DNA of 60,246 nt from Oscillatoria princeps RMCB-10. Lineage in GTDB: Bacteria; Cyanobacteriota; Cyanobacteriia; Cyanobacteriales; Oscillatoriaceae. A model generated the notes under the pieces. The model ran no database searches. It had not been told where the DNA came from and saw only the letters and a program-made list of their open reading frames with translations. Positions 33,474-42,553 of the stretch are shown piece after piece (the first letter of the stretch is position 1; each line of letters begins with the position of its first letter). The stretch lies in NCBI GenBank assembly GCA_019359235.1, contig JAHHHT010000043.1, positions 1 through 60,246 on the forward strand, read 5' to 3'. A program made the position numbers and the translations under genes.

Positions 33474-34619
33474 ATGTCTAAAATCGTCTGCGTCCACTCA
33501 TTCCGCCACGGAACCGGCAAATCAAACGTGGTTGCCAACCTGGCGGCAATTATCGCCAGCTGCGGACAGCGTGCCGGCATCATCGACACGGATATCCCAT
33601 CGCCCGGTCTGCACGTGCTTTTTGGCCTGGAGTCAGAAAAAATAAACGCCACCCTCAATGACTATTTGTGGGGGTCTGCGGCGCTGGCAGATATCGCTTA
33701 CGATGTTAGCGACACAGCCAACACCTCTGGCAGCCGCCGGTCGCCGGCAGCCGCCACATCGCAGCCATTGGGCGGCATCTACCTGATCCCGGGCAACCTT
33801 AAGGCGAGTGAAATTCCCCGAGTTTGGGGCGGCGGATATAATGTAGAGTTGCTGAGCGACAGCTTCGAGCTGCTGCTGCGCGATCTGAGACTGGACTATT
33901 TGTTTATTGACTCTCGTGCCGGTCTTGATGAAGAAGCCCTGATTTCCATCGCCCTCTGTGATGTCTTGGTTTTGGTGCTGCGTCCAGACCGGCAGGACTT
34001 CCACGGAACTGCTTTGATGGTGGAGTTAGCCCGGAAGTTGCAAGTGCCCCACATCCATCTGGTGGTCAACCAAGTGCTGCCCACCTACGATTTTGACGCT
34101 GTCCGGCAACAGATGGAGACGACTTACAAGGTGCCGGTGGCGGGCATCTTGCCTTTTTCTGAAACTCTCGTTGAACTCGCCAGCAGCGATCTGTTCTGCC
34201 TTCAGTATCCCAACCATCTCTTCACCCAGCAGTTGCGTGCCATCGCCGAGAAAATCACCTGCTGCAAGGCTTCCCAGATGCGCCCGGAGATTGTCCTGGC
34301 ACCGCCCTCAGAGAACCCCGATCGCGAAGAAGGTGGCCTGCGGATGTTTGACTTCCTGATGCAGCACTCCTCAGAGCGACAGCTGGCCAAATGGATATTG
34401 CAGCAGCGCAAGCCCGTCACCCTTGCCGAAGTAGCCGCTCACACCGGCATGGATAAAGGAGCTGTCCGCACTGTGCTAGACACCCTCGTGGAACAAGGCT
34501 GCTTGCTGGAGCTAGAAATGGCAGGTGAGCGGCGCTACCGGCCTCGCCTCGCCCCCAAAAAAGGACGCCAGCTTTGCAAGTATATCTGGGAAAAGCTCGA
34601 GGAGAATGGGGCGGACTGA
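33474..34619 (+). CDS. MinD/ParA-like ATPase fused to a C-terminal winged helix
   Basis: 381 residues. The SIMIBI ATPase core starts at once: deviant Walker A RHGTGKSN (residues 11-18), then IIDTDIPSPGLHVLFGL (A' motif), DYLFIDSRAGLDEEALI (Walker B), LVLRPDRQDF and NQVLPTYDF. The position of the signature lysine (K in KGGxGKT) is Arg11. From about residue 287 follows a winged-helix domain (ERQLAKWILQQRKPVTLAEV, MDKGAVRTVLDTLVEQG, RRYRPRLAPKKGRQL). Family members position or activate partners in an ATP-dependent way. The paralogue at 35408 lacks the fused domain but is followed by it as a separate gene, so the two halves work together. Confidence 0.88.
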   Translation: MSKIVCVHSFRHGTGKSNVVANLAAIIASCGQRAGIIDTDIPSPGLHVLFGLESEKINATLNDYLWGSAALADIAYDVSDTANTSGSRRSPAAATSQPLGGIYLIPGNLKASEIPRVWGGGYNVELLSDSFELLLRDLRLDYLFIDSRAGLDEEALISIALCDVLVLVLRPDRQDFHGTALMVELARKLQVPHIHLVVNQVLPTYDFDAVRQQMETTYKVPVAGILPFSETLVELASSDLFCLQYPNHLFTQQLRAIAEKITCCKASQMRPEIVLAPPSENPDREEGGLRMFDFLMQHSSERQLAKWILQQRKPVTLAEVAAHTGMDKGAVRTVLDTLVEQGCLLELEMAGERRYRPRLAPKKGRQLCKYIWEKLEENGAD

Positions 34620-35407
34620 CAGCCAGATATCCGCCTCTCCCGGGTTTGTGGCAATCACTGCTTCCCCACCCAGCCTGGGCGGCTCAAACAGTTAAACTCC
34701 AAGCGCCATCAGGGGCTGAGCCCCGATTGAGAGTGGCACCGGCACCCGCAGCGGCGCTTGGCTGGTGGGCCAGATTGGCTCTTTGGAGCGGCTGCTGTAC
34801 ACTGTAATCGGGGATGGGCGTAGCTCGCCAGACGCGATTGCAGACTCTGACGAAAAAATACTGCGAGCGTCCGATTTTCAGCGACGGGGAAGCGGCAGCA
34901 GCGCTAAAAGATGATGATAAGATTTGATTCTAGCATCTGAGCGAGCTGAAAGTCAAGAGCCGGCCCCTTGCCGGTCTGCCTGTGCGGTTGTGCGCTTGTG
35001 CGGTTGTGCGCTTGTGCGCTTGTGCGCTGCGCTCAACTGGGGAAATTTCAAGCTTGTTTGGGGAATTTGCTCTCACCCCCAGGCGTGTTGTGGATTTTTG
35101 TGACCGTGCAGCCTTCTGCCGCCGCCTCTCCTGACGCATCTGTCAGCCAGACTTTTGTCAGCGGCTGATGCCCGATCAATTTCTGACAGCCGGTGTCGCA
35201 CTTCTGCAATTTGGAGATAAAAACCAACTCAACACTTCTATAGCAGCTCTAAATAATTTGTGAAATACTCTTTCTTTTCTTGACTTGGCGAACAGGCGCG
35301 TCTTGGCGGTTTATTTAAAATAAAATTTCACAAATCTATTAGAACCGCTATAATGATTTAAGCTTGCCCGTCTGTTACAAAAATCAAAACGTTTAGTGAG
35401 GTACGCA
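34620..35407. other. Intergenic region with an octanucleotide tandem repeat
   Basis: No gene seen. Contains 6 units of an 8-bp repeat (34982-35029) and, near the right end, the promoter area of the second MinD-like gene. Confidence 0.45.
34982..35029. repeat. 8-bp tandem repeat (GTGCGCTT), six copies
   Basis: Alternating GTGCGGTT and GTGCGCTT units, six in a row. Not a multiple of three, so not a coding repeat. Prone to slippage and possibly length-variable. Confidence 0.85.
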
Positions 35408-36169
35408 ATGTCCAAAATCGTTTCAGTTCACTCCTTCCGTGGCGGCACCGGCAAATCGAACTCGACGGCTAATCTAGCAGCTATCGTCGCTCGCCACGGG
35501 TATCGGGTTGGCATCGTTGACACGGATATCCAATCTCCGGGGATTCACGTCCTTTTCGGGTTCGACGAGGAAAACATGAAGCTCTCCCTGAATGACTACC
35601 TGTGGGGGCGGTGCGCCATCGAAGAAACCGCCTACGACGTCACCTCCGTTCTCAGAGACAAAGCCACTGCAAAAAGTCGCATCTACCTGATTCCCTCTAG
35701 CCTCAGAGCTGGAGAGATTGCCAAGGTTCTGCGTGAGGGATACGACGTGGGCTTGCTCAATGAAGGCTTTCAAGAATTGATCGGGCGTCTGGAGCTGGAC
35801 TACCTGTTTATTGACACCCACCCGGGACTCAACGAAGAAACCCTGCTTTCGATTACGATCTCCGACGTTTTGGTGCTGATTCTGCGTCCTGACCGGCAGG
35901 ACTTCCAGGGAACGGCTGTGACGGTAGATGTGGCCCGCAAGTTGGAAGTGCCCAAGATGTTGCTGCTCGTTAACAAGGTGCTGACGTCCTTCGATTTCGA
36001 GGCCATGCGGGAACAGGTGTCGAAGACCTACAACGCGACGGTAGCCGGTGTCTTGCCCCTGTCGGAAGATATGGTTCTGATGGCCAGCAGCGATCTGTTC
36101 TGCCTGCGCTACCCGGCTCATCCCTTCAGCCGGGAGATGGAAAAAGTCGCCCTGCAAATTATGGCCTGA
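35408..36169 (+). CDS. MinD/ParA-like ATPase (unfused paralogue)
   Basis: 253 residues. Strongly similar to the N-terminal part of the product at 33474: RGGTGKSN Walker A, VDTDIQSPGIHVLFGF, DYLFIDTHPGLNEETL, LILRPDRQDFQGTAV, NKVLTSFDF. The signature-lysine position is again Arg11. It stops right after the ATPase fold (KVALQIMA). I start at the ATG at 35408, with GTGAGG six bases before, rather than the GTG at 35396. 22 bases later begins a winged-helix gene, so both are one transcription unit. Confidence 0.9.
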   Translation: MSKIVSVHSFRGGTGKSNSTANLAAIVARHGYRVGIVDTDIQSPGIHVLFGFDEENMKLSLNDYLWGRCAIEETAYDVTSVLRDKATAKSRIYLIPSSLRAGEIAKVLREGYDVGLLNEGFQELIGRLELDYLFIDTHPGLNEETLLSITISDVLVLILRPDRQDFQGTAVTVDVARKLEVPKMLLLVNKVLTSFDFEAMREQVSKTYNATVAGVLPLSEDMVLMASSDLFCLRYPAHPFSREMEKVALQIMA

Positions 36170-36191
36170 AAGTTGAATCGAGGAGAAAACT

Positions 36192-36518
36192 ATGAGCGGA
36201 AAAGGGTTCAATCTTTCGGGGGGAGGGGGATCGGAGGGGGAAAGCGCAGACGGTCTTAGCATGCTTGACGTTCTCACTTTACCTGAGGACCAGCAGCAGG
36301 CGATCAACTGGATGATACGTCAGGGAAAGGTGAGCTTCACCCAAGTGGTGACTCACATGGGTGAGGATGAGAAAGCCGCTCGCACGATGCTGGATACGCT
36401 GATGGGAAAAGGTTTCGTGCGCGAGACGCCAGTGGATGGGAAGCCCCATTACCACACTCACCTCGCCTCCAAAAAGAAACGCGAGCTGCCTTCAAAAATC
36501 TGGAAAGCTTTGGAGTAG
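36192..36518 (+). CDS. Stand-alone winged-helix protein
   Basis: 108 residues. After a Gly/Ser-rich start, the body (LPEDQQQAINWMIRQGKVSF, EDEKAARTMLDTLMGKGFV, KPHYHTHLASKKKRELPSKI) matches the C-terminal domain of the fused protein at 33474-34619 along its whole length. GAGGAG lies eight bases before the ATG. It probably binds the adjacent MinD-like ATPase and either DNA or another protein. Convergent with icfG; a palindromic repeat array separates them. Confidence 0.8.
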   Translation: MSGKGFNLSGGGGSEGESADGLSMLDVLTLPEDQQQAINWMIRQGKVSFTQVVTHMGEDEKAARTMLDTLMGKGFVRETPVDGKPHYHTHLASKKKRELPSKIWKALE

Positions 36519-36520
36519 CG

Positions 36521-36704
36521 GGTGAAGAAACCCGGTGTCTTAAAAAAAACCGGGTTTCTCGTCTCTGGGTGAAGAAACCCGGTTTCTTAAAGAAACCGGG
36601 TTTCTCGTCTCTGGGTGAAGAAACCGGGTTTCTTTGAGAAACCCGGTTTCTGGTATCTGGGTGAAGAAACCGGGTTTCTTTGAGAAACCCGGTTTCTGGT
36701 ATTC
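36521..36704. repeat. Four tandem AAACCCGGTTTC hairpins between convergent genes
   Basis: Four 46-47-bp units starting at 36521, 36568, 36614 and 36660. Each is GGTGAAG plus an inverted pair of AAACCGGGTTTC-type sequences around TTAAA or TTTGA and a CGTCTCTG spacer. It fills the whole gap between the convergent winged-helix and icfG genes and probably works as a two-way terminator. Confidence 0.85.
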
Positions 36705-36717
36705 AATGCCTGGCGGC

Positions 36718-38583
36718 TCAATCTTTTGGCGACCACCGCACCGCCAGCATGGTGATGTCGTCAAACTGGTCTGCGTCGCCCATGTGCTCCCGCACCTGTG
36801 TTTCGATCAGGTCAAGCAAACCCTTTGCTGAGGGGGGAGGAGACTCCAGTACAGCCAGCAATCTTTCGTCTGTGAACAGTGCCCCTGCGGGGTTGTGAGC
36901 TTCGGGAACGCCGTCGGTGTAGGTGAACAGGATATCGCCCGGTTCTAACTGAGCCTCCTGAATTTTGTAATTGATCTTTGGCATCATCCCCACAGCCGGC
37001 CCAGTGGTTTTCAGGCGCTGCTTGATGCCATTCGGACCGCAGATCACCGGGAACTCGTGCCCGCCATTAATGTAGAGCAACAAGCCCGTCGCCGGATCGA
37101 TCACGCCAAAGAACATGGTGGCGAACATATTCATCCGGCTGTGATTGTCTATCATGTAATTATTGGTGATCTCCATAGCCTTTTTCAGAGCCTGGGCACC
37201 GATTTTCAGCAGTATCCGCTTTTGGGCTGGATCTTCAGGGCGAGACTTGCGGGGGCTTTGATCGCCAAAATCCTTCAACAGATCCGAAGGATAGGTCTGT
37301 TGAGCGAGAACCCGCAGCAAACTGCGAAGCAGGGCCATAAACATCGCCGGGCCAACCCCTTTGTCGCACACGTCGGCGATGATCAAACCGACGCGGGTGC
37401 CATTCACCATCGTAAAGGCATCGTAGAAATCTCCAGCAACTTGGCGAGCGGGATAGAAGCTGGCGGCGATTTCCCACCCGCGCGGCTGCGGCAGGGTTTC
37501 TGGCAAGAAATCCGTCTGAATCTTGCGGCCAATTTCTAAGTCTACCTGGCCTTTGAGCAGCTTTTTCTCGCGCTGCAGCAGCAGCTGGTTGCTGAGGGCG
37601 ACGGAAGCCTGTGAGGCGAGAGATTCCACTACTTGCAGGAGGTAGGAGCTGAAGGGGACGATCTCGCCGGTTGTCGGGTTCTGGGCGTTGACCAGTTGCA
37701 CGACGCCTATGACTTCGCTGTCGTTATTTTTCAGGGGTACGACTAGACAGGATACAGAATGGTAGCCGTCTTTTGTATCGTAGGCTTTGTTTTCAGTAAA
37801 GTCAAAGCCCTCGGTTTGGTACATGTCGGGAATGTTGACCGAGGTGCCGGTGGCGGCGACATAGGCGGCGACAAAGGTGTCATTGGGTTTGCCGTCTGCG
37901 CCGAAAAGGGGCGCGGGGGGTAAGGCGATCGGTTGGCCGGTGGTTCCGCCCCAGGCGGCATTCAGCGAGTCGTTGCGCAAGATGGCAAACTTCAGGCAGT
38001 TATCCTCGCCGCGCAGATACAAAATGCCCATATCAGCGTTGCAGATTGACTTGGCTTCGAGTACAATCCTCTCTAGCAGACGATCTAAGTCTTTTTCCGC
38101 CGACAGGGCAATGCCGAGGGGAAGGATGGTTTGTGTTAAATCAGTCGCTAGCTTTTCCATCGCTGCCAGTTTCAGCGACTGCGAGTGCACCTCGTCGCGC
38201 AGCCGCTGCTTTTCCAGGCACTCACAGATGCGGGCTTTTAGCAACTGAGGGGTGAAGGGGGCAAGCAAGAAGTCTTCTGCGCCCATTGCCAGGGCTTTTT
38301 CAACCGTAACGCCGGCATTTGCACCCCCCAGCGCCAGTATGGGCCGGTGGTGCAGCGTGTCCGCACGTTTTATCTGCTCGAGCAGCTGAAGTCCTTCCAG
38401 ATCGAGCGTGTGAATGTCGAGGAGCACCAAGTCCACCGGCTTCTCCTCGAGCAGCTTCAACGCCCCCTCTCCGTCTTGTGCGACTGAAACTGTATAGCCT
38501 AGCTCTTGCAGATCCCGGCACAGGACATCGGGATTCATTTCGCTGCCGGCAACGAGGAGCAGCTGGCTCTTTTCAGCTTCCAT
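36718..38583 (-). CDS. icfG: IcfG-like PP2C/SpoIIE phosphatase with receiver and GAF domains
   Basis: 621 residues. Order: receiver-like domain (1-120), coiled linker, GAF domain (about 165-340, ending VVESLASQASVALSNQ), then the SpoIIE/PP2C phosphatase (390-620) with AGDFYDAF, LIIADVCDKGVGPAMFM, NGGHEFPVI, LFTYTDGVPEAHN and QFDDITMLAVR. The receiver has the phospho-Asp (LVLLDIHTLD) but lacks the acidic pair (LLLVAGSE) and the conserved Lys (FLLAPFTP), so it is probably not a normal receiver. In Synechocystis IcfG dephosphorylates STAS proteins and coordinates inorganic carbon and glucose use; the same partners are encoded just upstream here. The ATG at 38583 with AGAGG before it is preferred over the in-frame start at 38616. 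Confidence 0.88.
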   Translation of the reverse strand: MEAEKSQLLLVAGSEMNPDVLCRDLQELGYTVSVAQDGEGALKLLEEKPVDLVLLDIHTLDLEGLQLLEQIKRADTLHHRPILALGGANAGVTVEKALAMGAEDFLLAPFTPQLLKARICECLEKQRLRDEVHSQSLKLAAMEKLATDLTQTILPLGIALSAEKDLDRLLERIVLEAKSICNADMGILYLRGEDNCLKFAILRNDSLNAAWGGTTGQPIALPPAPLFGADGKPNDTFVAAYVAATGTSVNIPDMYQTEGFDFTENKAYDTKDGYHSVSCLVVPLKNNDSEVIGVVQLVNAQNPTTGEIVPFSSYLLQVVESLASQASVALSNQLLLQREKKLLKGQVDLEIGRKIQTDFLPETLPQPRGWEIAASFYPARQVAGDFYDAFTMVNGTRVGLIIADVCDKGVGPAMFMALLRSLLRVLAQQTYPSDLLKDFGDQSPRKSRPEDPAQKRILLKIGAQALKKAMEITNNYMIDNHSRMNMFATMFFGVIDPATGLLLYINGGHEFPVICGPNGIKQRLKTTGPAVGMMPKINYKIQEAQLEPGDILFTYTDGVPEAHNPAGALFTDERLLAVLESPPPSAKGLLDLIETQVREHMGDADQFDDITMLAVRWSPKD

Positions 38584-38701
38584 AGGTCTGGCCTCTTTTG
38601 TGGGGGTTCGCGTCAATTTTATCGCCGCAGGGGGCGGTAATTTTCCCTAAATAAACAGGAAACAGGAAAAAATTTTGCCTTTTACCTTTTTCCTTTTTGC
38701 T

Positions 38702-39127
38702 TTAACGAGCGGGTCGATTCACTACAAAAACATTTCGATTCCGGTCTTCCAGACGTTCGTACATAAATTTATCAACCCCCTGAATAGTCAGGTACACTCC
38801 CAGCCCGCCCATTGGTTTTTGATCCATTGGCAGGTCTACCGACATCTCCTCCTGGGCCAATTTCTCGAAGGGGTCGAAGGCTGCCGCCGTATCCTCGACG
38901 ACGATTGTCAGGGCGCGGTCGTCCATCTGGGCTTGCAAGTCTACTGTCCCTTCGCTTCCGGCTCCCTCGTAGCCGTACATAATAATATTGGTGGCGATTT
39001 CATCTACCGCCAGACGGAGGTTATAGGAGGCTTTCTTATCCAAACCGGCTTCTTTAGCAGCAGCCAGCACATAGTCCGCGATCGGTTTCAAAGAGTTTAA
39101 GGTTCCGGGTACGGTTAAAGGTTCCAT
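38702..39127 (-). CDS. RsbW-like anti-sigma factor / STAS kinase, copy 1
   Basis: 141 residues. Small GHKL kinase: N-terminal helix (LNSLKPIADYVLAAAKEAGL), N-box LRLAVDEIATNIIMYGYEG, then VVEDTAAAFDP and a Gly-rich lid (PMGGLGVYLTIQGVDKF). In the icfG system such a kinase (Slr1861-like) phosphorylates STAS antagonists. Start chosen at MEPLTVPGT by alignment with copy 2; the longer in-frame extension to 39226 is low quality. Confidence 0.88.
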   Translation of the reverse strand: MEPLTVPGTLNSLKPIADYVLAAAKEAGLDKKASYNLRLAVDEIATNIIMYGYEGAGSEGTVDLQAQMDDRALTIVVEDTAAAFDPFEKLAQEEMSVDLPMDQKPMGGLGVYLTIQGVDKFMYERLEDRNRNVFVVNRPAR

Positions 39128-39333
39128 AGCAAAACGCCCCAAGGGGGAACTAAGGGAATTGTGTTGGTAGATGGTTGACTGACAGGTTTCATTCACCCTC
39201 GAAGTGCTTCGCTTGCGCTCTGCCACTCAGATCGCAGATGAACTGACCGGCACCCTGAATCGCCAGAATCACTGCTAGCCCGCTGCCCGGTTTCGGGCCC
39301 GCCGGCAGGTCTGTTGCCGGCATTTCCCAACTC
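39128..39333. other. Short gap with an aborted RsbW-like tail
   Basis: Around 39240-39320 minus-strand sequence reads pieces such as PADLPAGPKPGSGLAVILAI, resembling the C-terminal part of the neighbouring RsbW-like kinases. It suggests a third, partly deleted copy. Weak evidence. Confidence 0.35.
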
Positions 39334-39753
39334 CTACGGTCGATTCATCACAAAGATATTGCGGTTGCGGTCGCCAACCCGTTCGTACAGGAATTTATCG
39401 ACACTCTCAATAGCGAGAATAATTCCCCGCCCGTTAATTGTCTGCTGTTTGATTGGCAGCTGCAGCATCTTCTCTTCCTCGGCGACTTTCAACAAGGGGT
39501 CGAAGGCTTCAGCGGTATCCTCTAGGGTGATGGTTAGGGTTTTTTCGTCCAGCTCGGCTCGCAAGTCTACTGCCCCAGAGCCACCGGCTTCTTGATAGCC
39601 GTAGGTAATAATATTGGTTGCTATTTCGTCTGCCGCCAAGCGGAGGTGGGAGCTGGCTTTTTTATCCAAACCGGCAGCCGCTGCAGCAGCCAGGACGTAG
39701 TTGGCAATGGCTTTCAAAGAGTCGAGAGTTCCGGGTACGGTTAAAGGCTGCAT
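39334..39753 (-). CDS. RsbW-like anti-sigma factor / STAS kinase, copy 2
   Basis: 139 residues, close paralogue of copy 1: MQPLTVPGTLDSLKAIANYV, LRLAADEIATNIITYGYQEA, LEDTAEAFDP, TINGRGIILAIESVDKF, ending RNRNIFVMNRP. Two kinases with two STAS proteins suggest two parallel or graded switches under one phosphatase. Confidence 0.88.
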   Translation of the reverse strand: MQPLTVPGTLDSLKAIANYVLAAAAAAGLDKKASSHLRLAADEIATNIITYGYQEAGGSGAVDLRAELDEKTLTITLEDTAEAFDPLLKVAEEEKMLQLPIKQQTINGRGIILAIESVDKFLYERVGDRNRNIFVMNRP

Positions 39754-39785
39754 AGCAGAAGTCGCCAGTGAGGGACAGGTCTTCC

Positions 39786-39870
39786 AGAAACCGGGTTTCT
39801 TGAAGAAAACCGGTTTCTTCGCCCGGTTTTCCAGAAACCGGGTTTCTTGAAGAAACCCGGTTTCTTCGCC
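39786..39870. repeat. AAACCGGGTTTC palindromes upstream of the RsbW-like genes
   Basis: Two tandem inverted units (AGAAACCGGGTTTCTTGAAGA and its partner AAACCCGGTTTCTTCG) between the STAS stop and the kinase start. Same family as 36521-36704. Confidence 0.75.
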
Positions 39871-39900
39871 TTGGTTTCGTTTCTAGGATGAGTTGACCGA

Positions 39901-40242
39901 CTAGACGTTTTCTATCTCAGCGGCGTCATACTCGTCGAGCATAATCACACTTTGGTGGAAACCCGTCTTTTCTATAGTGCCCTTTACCATCTCCTGAGTG
40001 CCAATCATATAGATGTCAGTATGCTCACCCATCTTTTGCTTGGTGAACAGCAGCACCCGCAGACCGGCACTGGCCATATATTCCAGTTCTTCCATCATCA
40101 GTACCAGGCGTTGCGGAGTCGCGGTAGCTGCTTTTTCCACCGCCTCTCTGAACACCGACGCTGTGCTGGCATCTAGGCTGCCCGCCAAGGTGATTTTAGC
40201 GATTCCAGGGATAGTCGTATCTAGCGTTGCGCTGAAAGTCAT
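39901..40242 (-). CDS. STAS-domain anti-sigma factor antagonist, copy 1
   Basis: 113 residues, full STAS domain: IAKITLAGSLDASTASVFREAVE, RLVLMMEELEYMASAGLRVLLF with the phospho-acceptor Ser in MASAGLR, then a C-terminal strand-helix (TDIYMIGTQEMVKGTIEKTGF). Corresponds by position and type to Slr1859 in the Synechocystis icfG cluster. Likely phosphorylated by the adjacent RsbW-like kinases and dephosphorylated by IcfG. Confidence 0.9.
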   Translation of the reverse strand: MTFSATLDTTIPGIAKITLAGSLDASTASVFREAVEKAATATPQRLVLMMEELEYMASAGLRVLLFTKQKMGEHTDIYMIGTQEMVKGTIEKTGFHQSVIMLDEYDAAEIENV

Positions 40243-40355
40243 AGTTAGCTGTTACGAAGTTTGCTGTCAGTTGTGTGAAAACAGTGAAAGGGAAAAGATT
40301 AAGATGAAGGATGAAGGTATGAAATTACAGAACTTCACGCTTCACGCCTCACACC

Positions 40356-42473
40356 TTATTTGCCTACCAGAATCACCACGGAGCGGTCGCCCAAGAGCAA
40401 TCCGTGCTGATTTTCCAGCACCGGCTCCTTACCCGGTTCCCAGCTGTCCTCTGGTGAGGGAACGCCGGTGTTGGCAAACACGCCCCACTGCATCCCCGGT
40501 GGCAAGCCCGGGATTTCAAACCAGAGGCTCTCCCAGTGAGCGTTTATGGCGACGTAGATATAATTGTCCGTCACCGTACCGGCTTTGGCGTGTTTGCCGC
40601 AGAGCATAAACGCCACGGTGCGGTTGGAGGGAGACCAGTCAGCGTTCCAGGCTTTGGTGCCGTGCCAGGTAATATCAGCATAGCCGCTGCCGGCATAATC
40701 CCGATTCTGGAAGTGGTAGCGGTTTCTCAGCACCGGGTGAGCGTTGCGGAAGGCAATGCAGTGCTTGAAAAACTTAAATAGATCGGCGTTGGTTTTTAAC
40801 AGGTTCCAATCCTGCCAGTTGAGTTCATTATCGTGGCAGTATGTGTTGTTGTTGCCGTGCTGGGTGCGCCCCACTTCATCTCCCATGAGAATCATCGGCA
40901 CTCCCTGGCTCACCATCAGCATCGCTACGGCATTTTTAATCTGCCGCTTGCGCAGGGCGTTGATTCCCGGATCGTCGGTGGGGCCTTCCCAGCCGCAGTT
41001 CCAGCTGTCGTTATCGTTAGTGCCGTCGTTGTTGTTTTCGCCGTTGGCTTCGTTGTGTTTGCCGTTGTAGGAAACCCAGTCCATCAGCGTAAAACCGTCG
41101 TGGGCTGTGATGAAATTAATCGATGTCGCCGGTCCGCGACCTTCCCACGCATACAAGTCGGGCGAACCCTGCAGCCGCTGGGCGATGTCGCCAACGGTGC
41201 CATCCCCTTTGAGGAATTTGCGAATGCTGTCGCGGTACTTGCCGTTCCACTCCGCCCAGCGCCCGAAGGCGGGGAAAGAGCCAACTTGGTAAAGTCCGCC
41301 GGCATCCCACGCTTCGGCAATCAGTTTGCACTTCGCCAGAATCGGGTCAAAGGCTAGGGTTTCTAGCAGTGGGGGGTTTTGCAGCGGTGCGCCCCAGGGA
41401 TCGCGCCCCAGAATGGAAGCCAAATCAAAGCGGAAGCCGTCGATGTGATACTCAGCCGCCCAGTAGCGCAGGCAGTCGAGCACCATGTTGCGCACAATGG
41501 GGTTGTTGCAGTTGAGGGTGTTGCCGCAGCCGCTGAAGTTGAAGTAGTACCCCTCCGGCGTTAGCATGTAGTAGGTCTTGTTGTCAATCCCCCGGAAAGA
41601 GATATAGGGGCCGTTCTCGTTGCCTTCCGCTGTGTGGTTGAAAACAACGTCGAGAATGACTTCAATGCCGTTTTTGTGCAATGCTTTGACGAGGGTTTTG
41701 AACTCGTCCATCTGCATCCCCAGCTTGCCGGTGGCGGCGTAACCGGCTTTGGGGGCAAAGAAGCCAACGGTGCTGTAGCCCCAGTAATTCAGCAGCATCT
41801 CGCCCGGTTTGACGGGATTGGGCCGGCTGTTTTCAAATTCATCAAATTCGTAAACCGGCATCAATTCAACCGCATTGACGCCCAGCTCTTTGAGGTAAGA
41901 AATTTTTTCCCGGATGCCGGCAAAGGTGCCCGGATGCTTCACCCCGGAGGAAGGGTGGCGGGTGAAGCTGCGGACGTGCATTTCGTAGATAATCTGGTCT
42001 TCCGGTTCGATTTCCAGAGGGCGGTCATCTTCCCAGTCGAAGTCGTCGAAGCCAATGCGAGCCCGGTGGTGGTAGATGTCGCTCCAGGAAGGCGTTTTTC
42101 CCCAAACGTCCCGCCCCCCAATGAGTTTGGCGTAGGGGTCGGTGAGAATTTTGCTGGAGTCAAACCACTGGCCTTCCTTGGGATTGAAAGGCCCGTCCAT
42201 GCGGTAGCCGTATTCGATGTTTTCGTAATCCAGGTCGAAGACGATCATGCTGAAGACATTCCCAATCCGGAATTCGTCCGGGAAGGGAATTTCTCCCATC
42301 GGTTCGGGAGCGTGCTTTTTGAACAGCACCAGCGTGCAAGATTTGGCGTGGCTGGAAAAAATCGAGAAGTTTACGCCTGCCGGCACGATGGTGGCTCCGA
42401 AAGGAAGGGGCCGCCCCCGCCGCAGCTTGAAGTCACCGTGCCTGTGTGTCGGTTGAGTGTCTATTCGCTCCAT
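40356..42473 (-). CDS. glgX: Glycogen debranching enzyme (isoamylase type)
   Basis: 705 residues, GH13 family isoamylase/GlgX, which hydrolyses alpha-1,6 branches of glycogen after phosphorylase trimming. N-terminal CBM48 (RPLPFGATIVPAGVNFSIFS), then the barrel with VVFNHTAEGNENG (region I), GFRFDLASILG (nucleophile Asp), LIAEAWDAGG (acid/base Glu) and FITAHDGFTL (third Asp). Ends with a C-terminal beta domain. It sits inside the icfG cluster between two STAS genes, as in Synechocystis (slr1857), which ties glycogen breakdown to that switch. Confidence 0.96.
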   Translation of the reverse strand: MERIDTQPTHRHGDFKLRRGRPLPFGATIVPAGVNFSIFSSHAKSCTLVLFKKHAPEPMGEIPFPDEFRIGNVFSMIVFDLDYENIEYGYRMDGPFNPKEGQWFDSSKILTDPYAKLIGGRDVWGKTPSWSDIYHHRARIGFDDFDWEDDRPLEIEPEDQIIYEMHVRSFTRHPSSGVKHPGTFAGIREKISYLKELGVNAVELMPVYEFDEFENSRPNPVKPGEMLLNYWGYSTVGFFAPKAGYAATGKLGMQMDEFKTLVKALHKNGIEVILDVVFNHTAEGNENGPYISFRGIDNKTYYMLTPEGYYFNFSGCGNTLNCNNPIVRNMVLDCLRYWAAEYHIDGFRFDLASILGRDPWGAPLQNPPLLETLAFDPILAKCKLIAEAWDAGGLYQVGSFPAFGRWAEWNGKYRDSIRKFLKGDGTVGDIAQRLQGSPDLYAWEGRGPATSINFITAHDGFTLMDWVSYNGKHNEANGENNNDGTNDNDSWNCGWEGPTDDPGINALRKRQIKNAVAMLMVSQGVPMILMGDEVGRTQHGNNNTYCHDNELNWQDWNLLKTNADLFKFFKHCIAFRNAHPVLRNRYHFQNRDYAGSGYADITWHGTKAWNADWSPSNRTVAFMLCGKHAKAGTVTDNYIYVAINAHWESLWFEIPGLPPGMQWGVFANTGVPSPEDSWEPGKEPVLENQHGLLLGDRSVVILVGK

Positions 42474-42553
42474 TGCATACCCTTTTAATGAAGGATTAAG
42501 CCTTAATTTTTCAAGAAAAAGTCTGAAAAATATCTCACTTCATCCCAAATACT

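Noticed and set aside
40780-40850. LNWQD in GlgX as another instance of the LxWRD motif
   Set aside because: ELNWQDW is a normal conserved piece of GlgX/isoamylase enzymes, with Gln in place of Arg, outside the Ubl operon.
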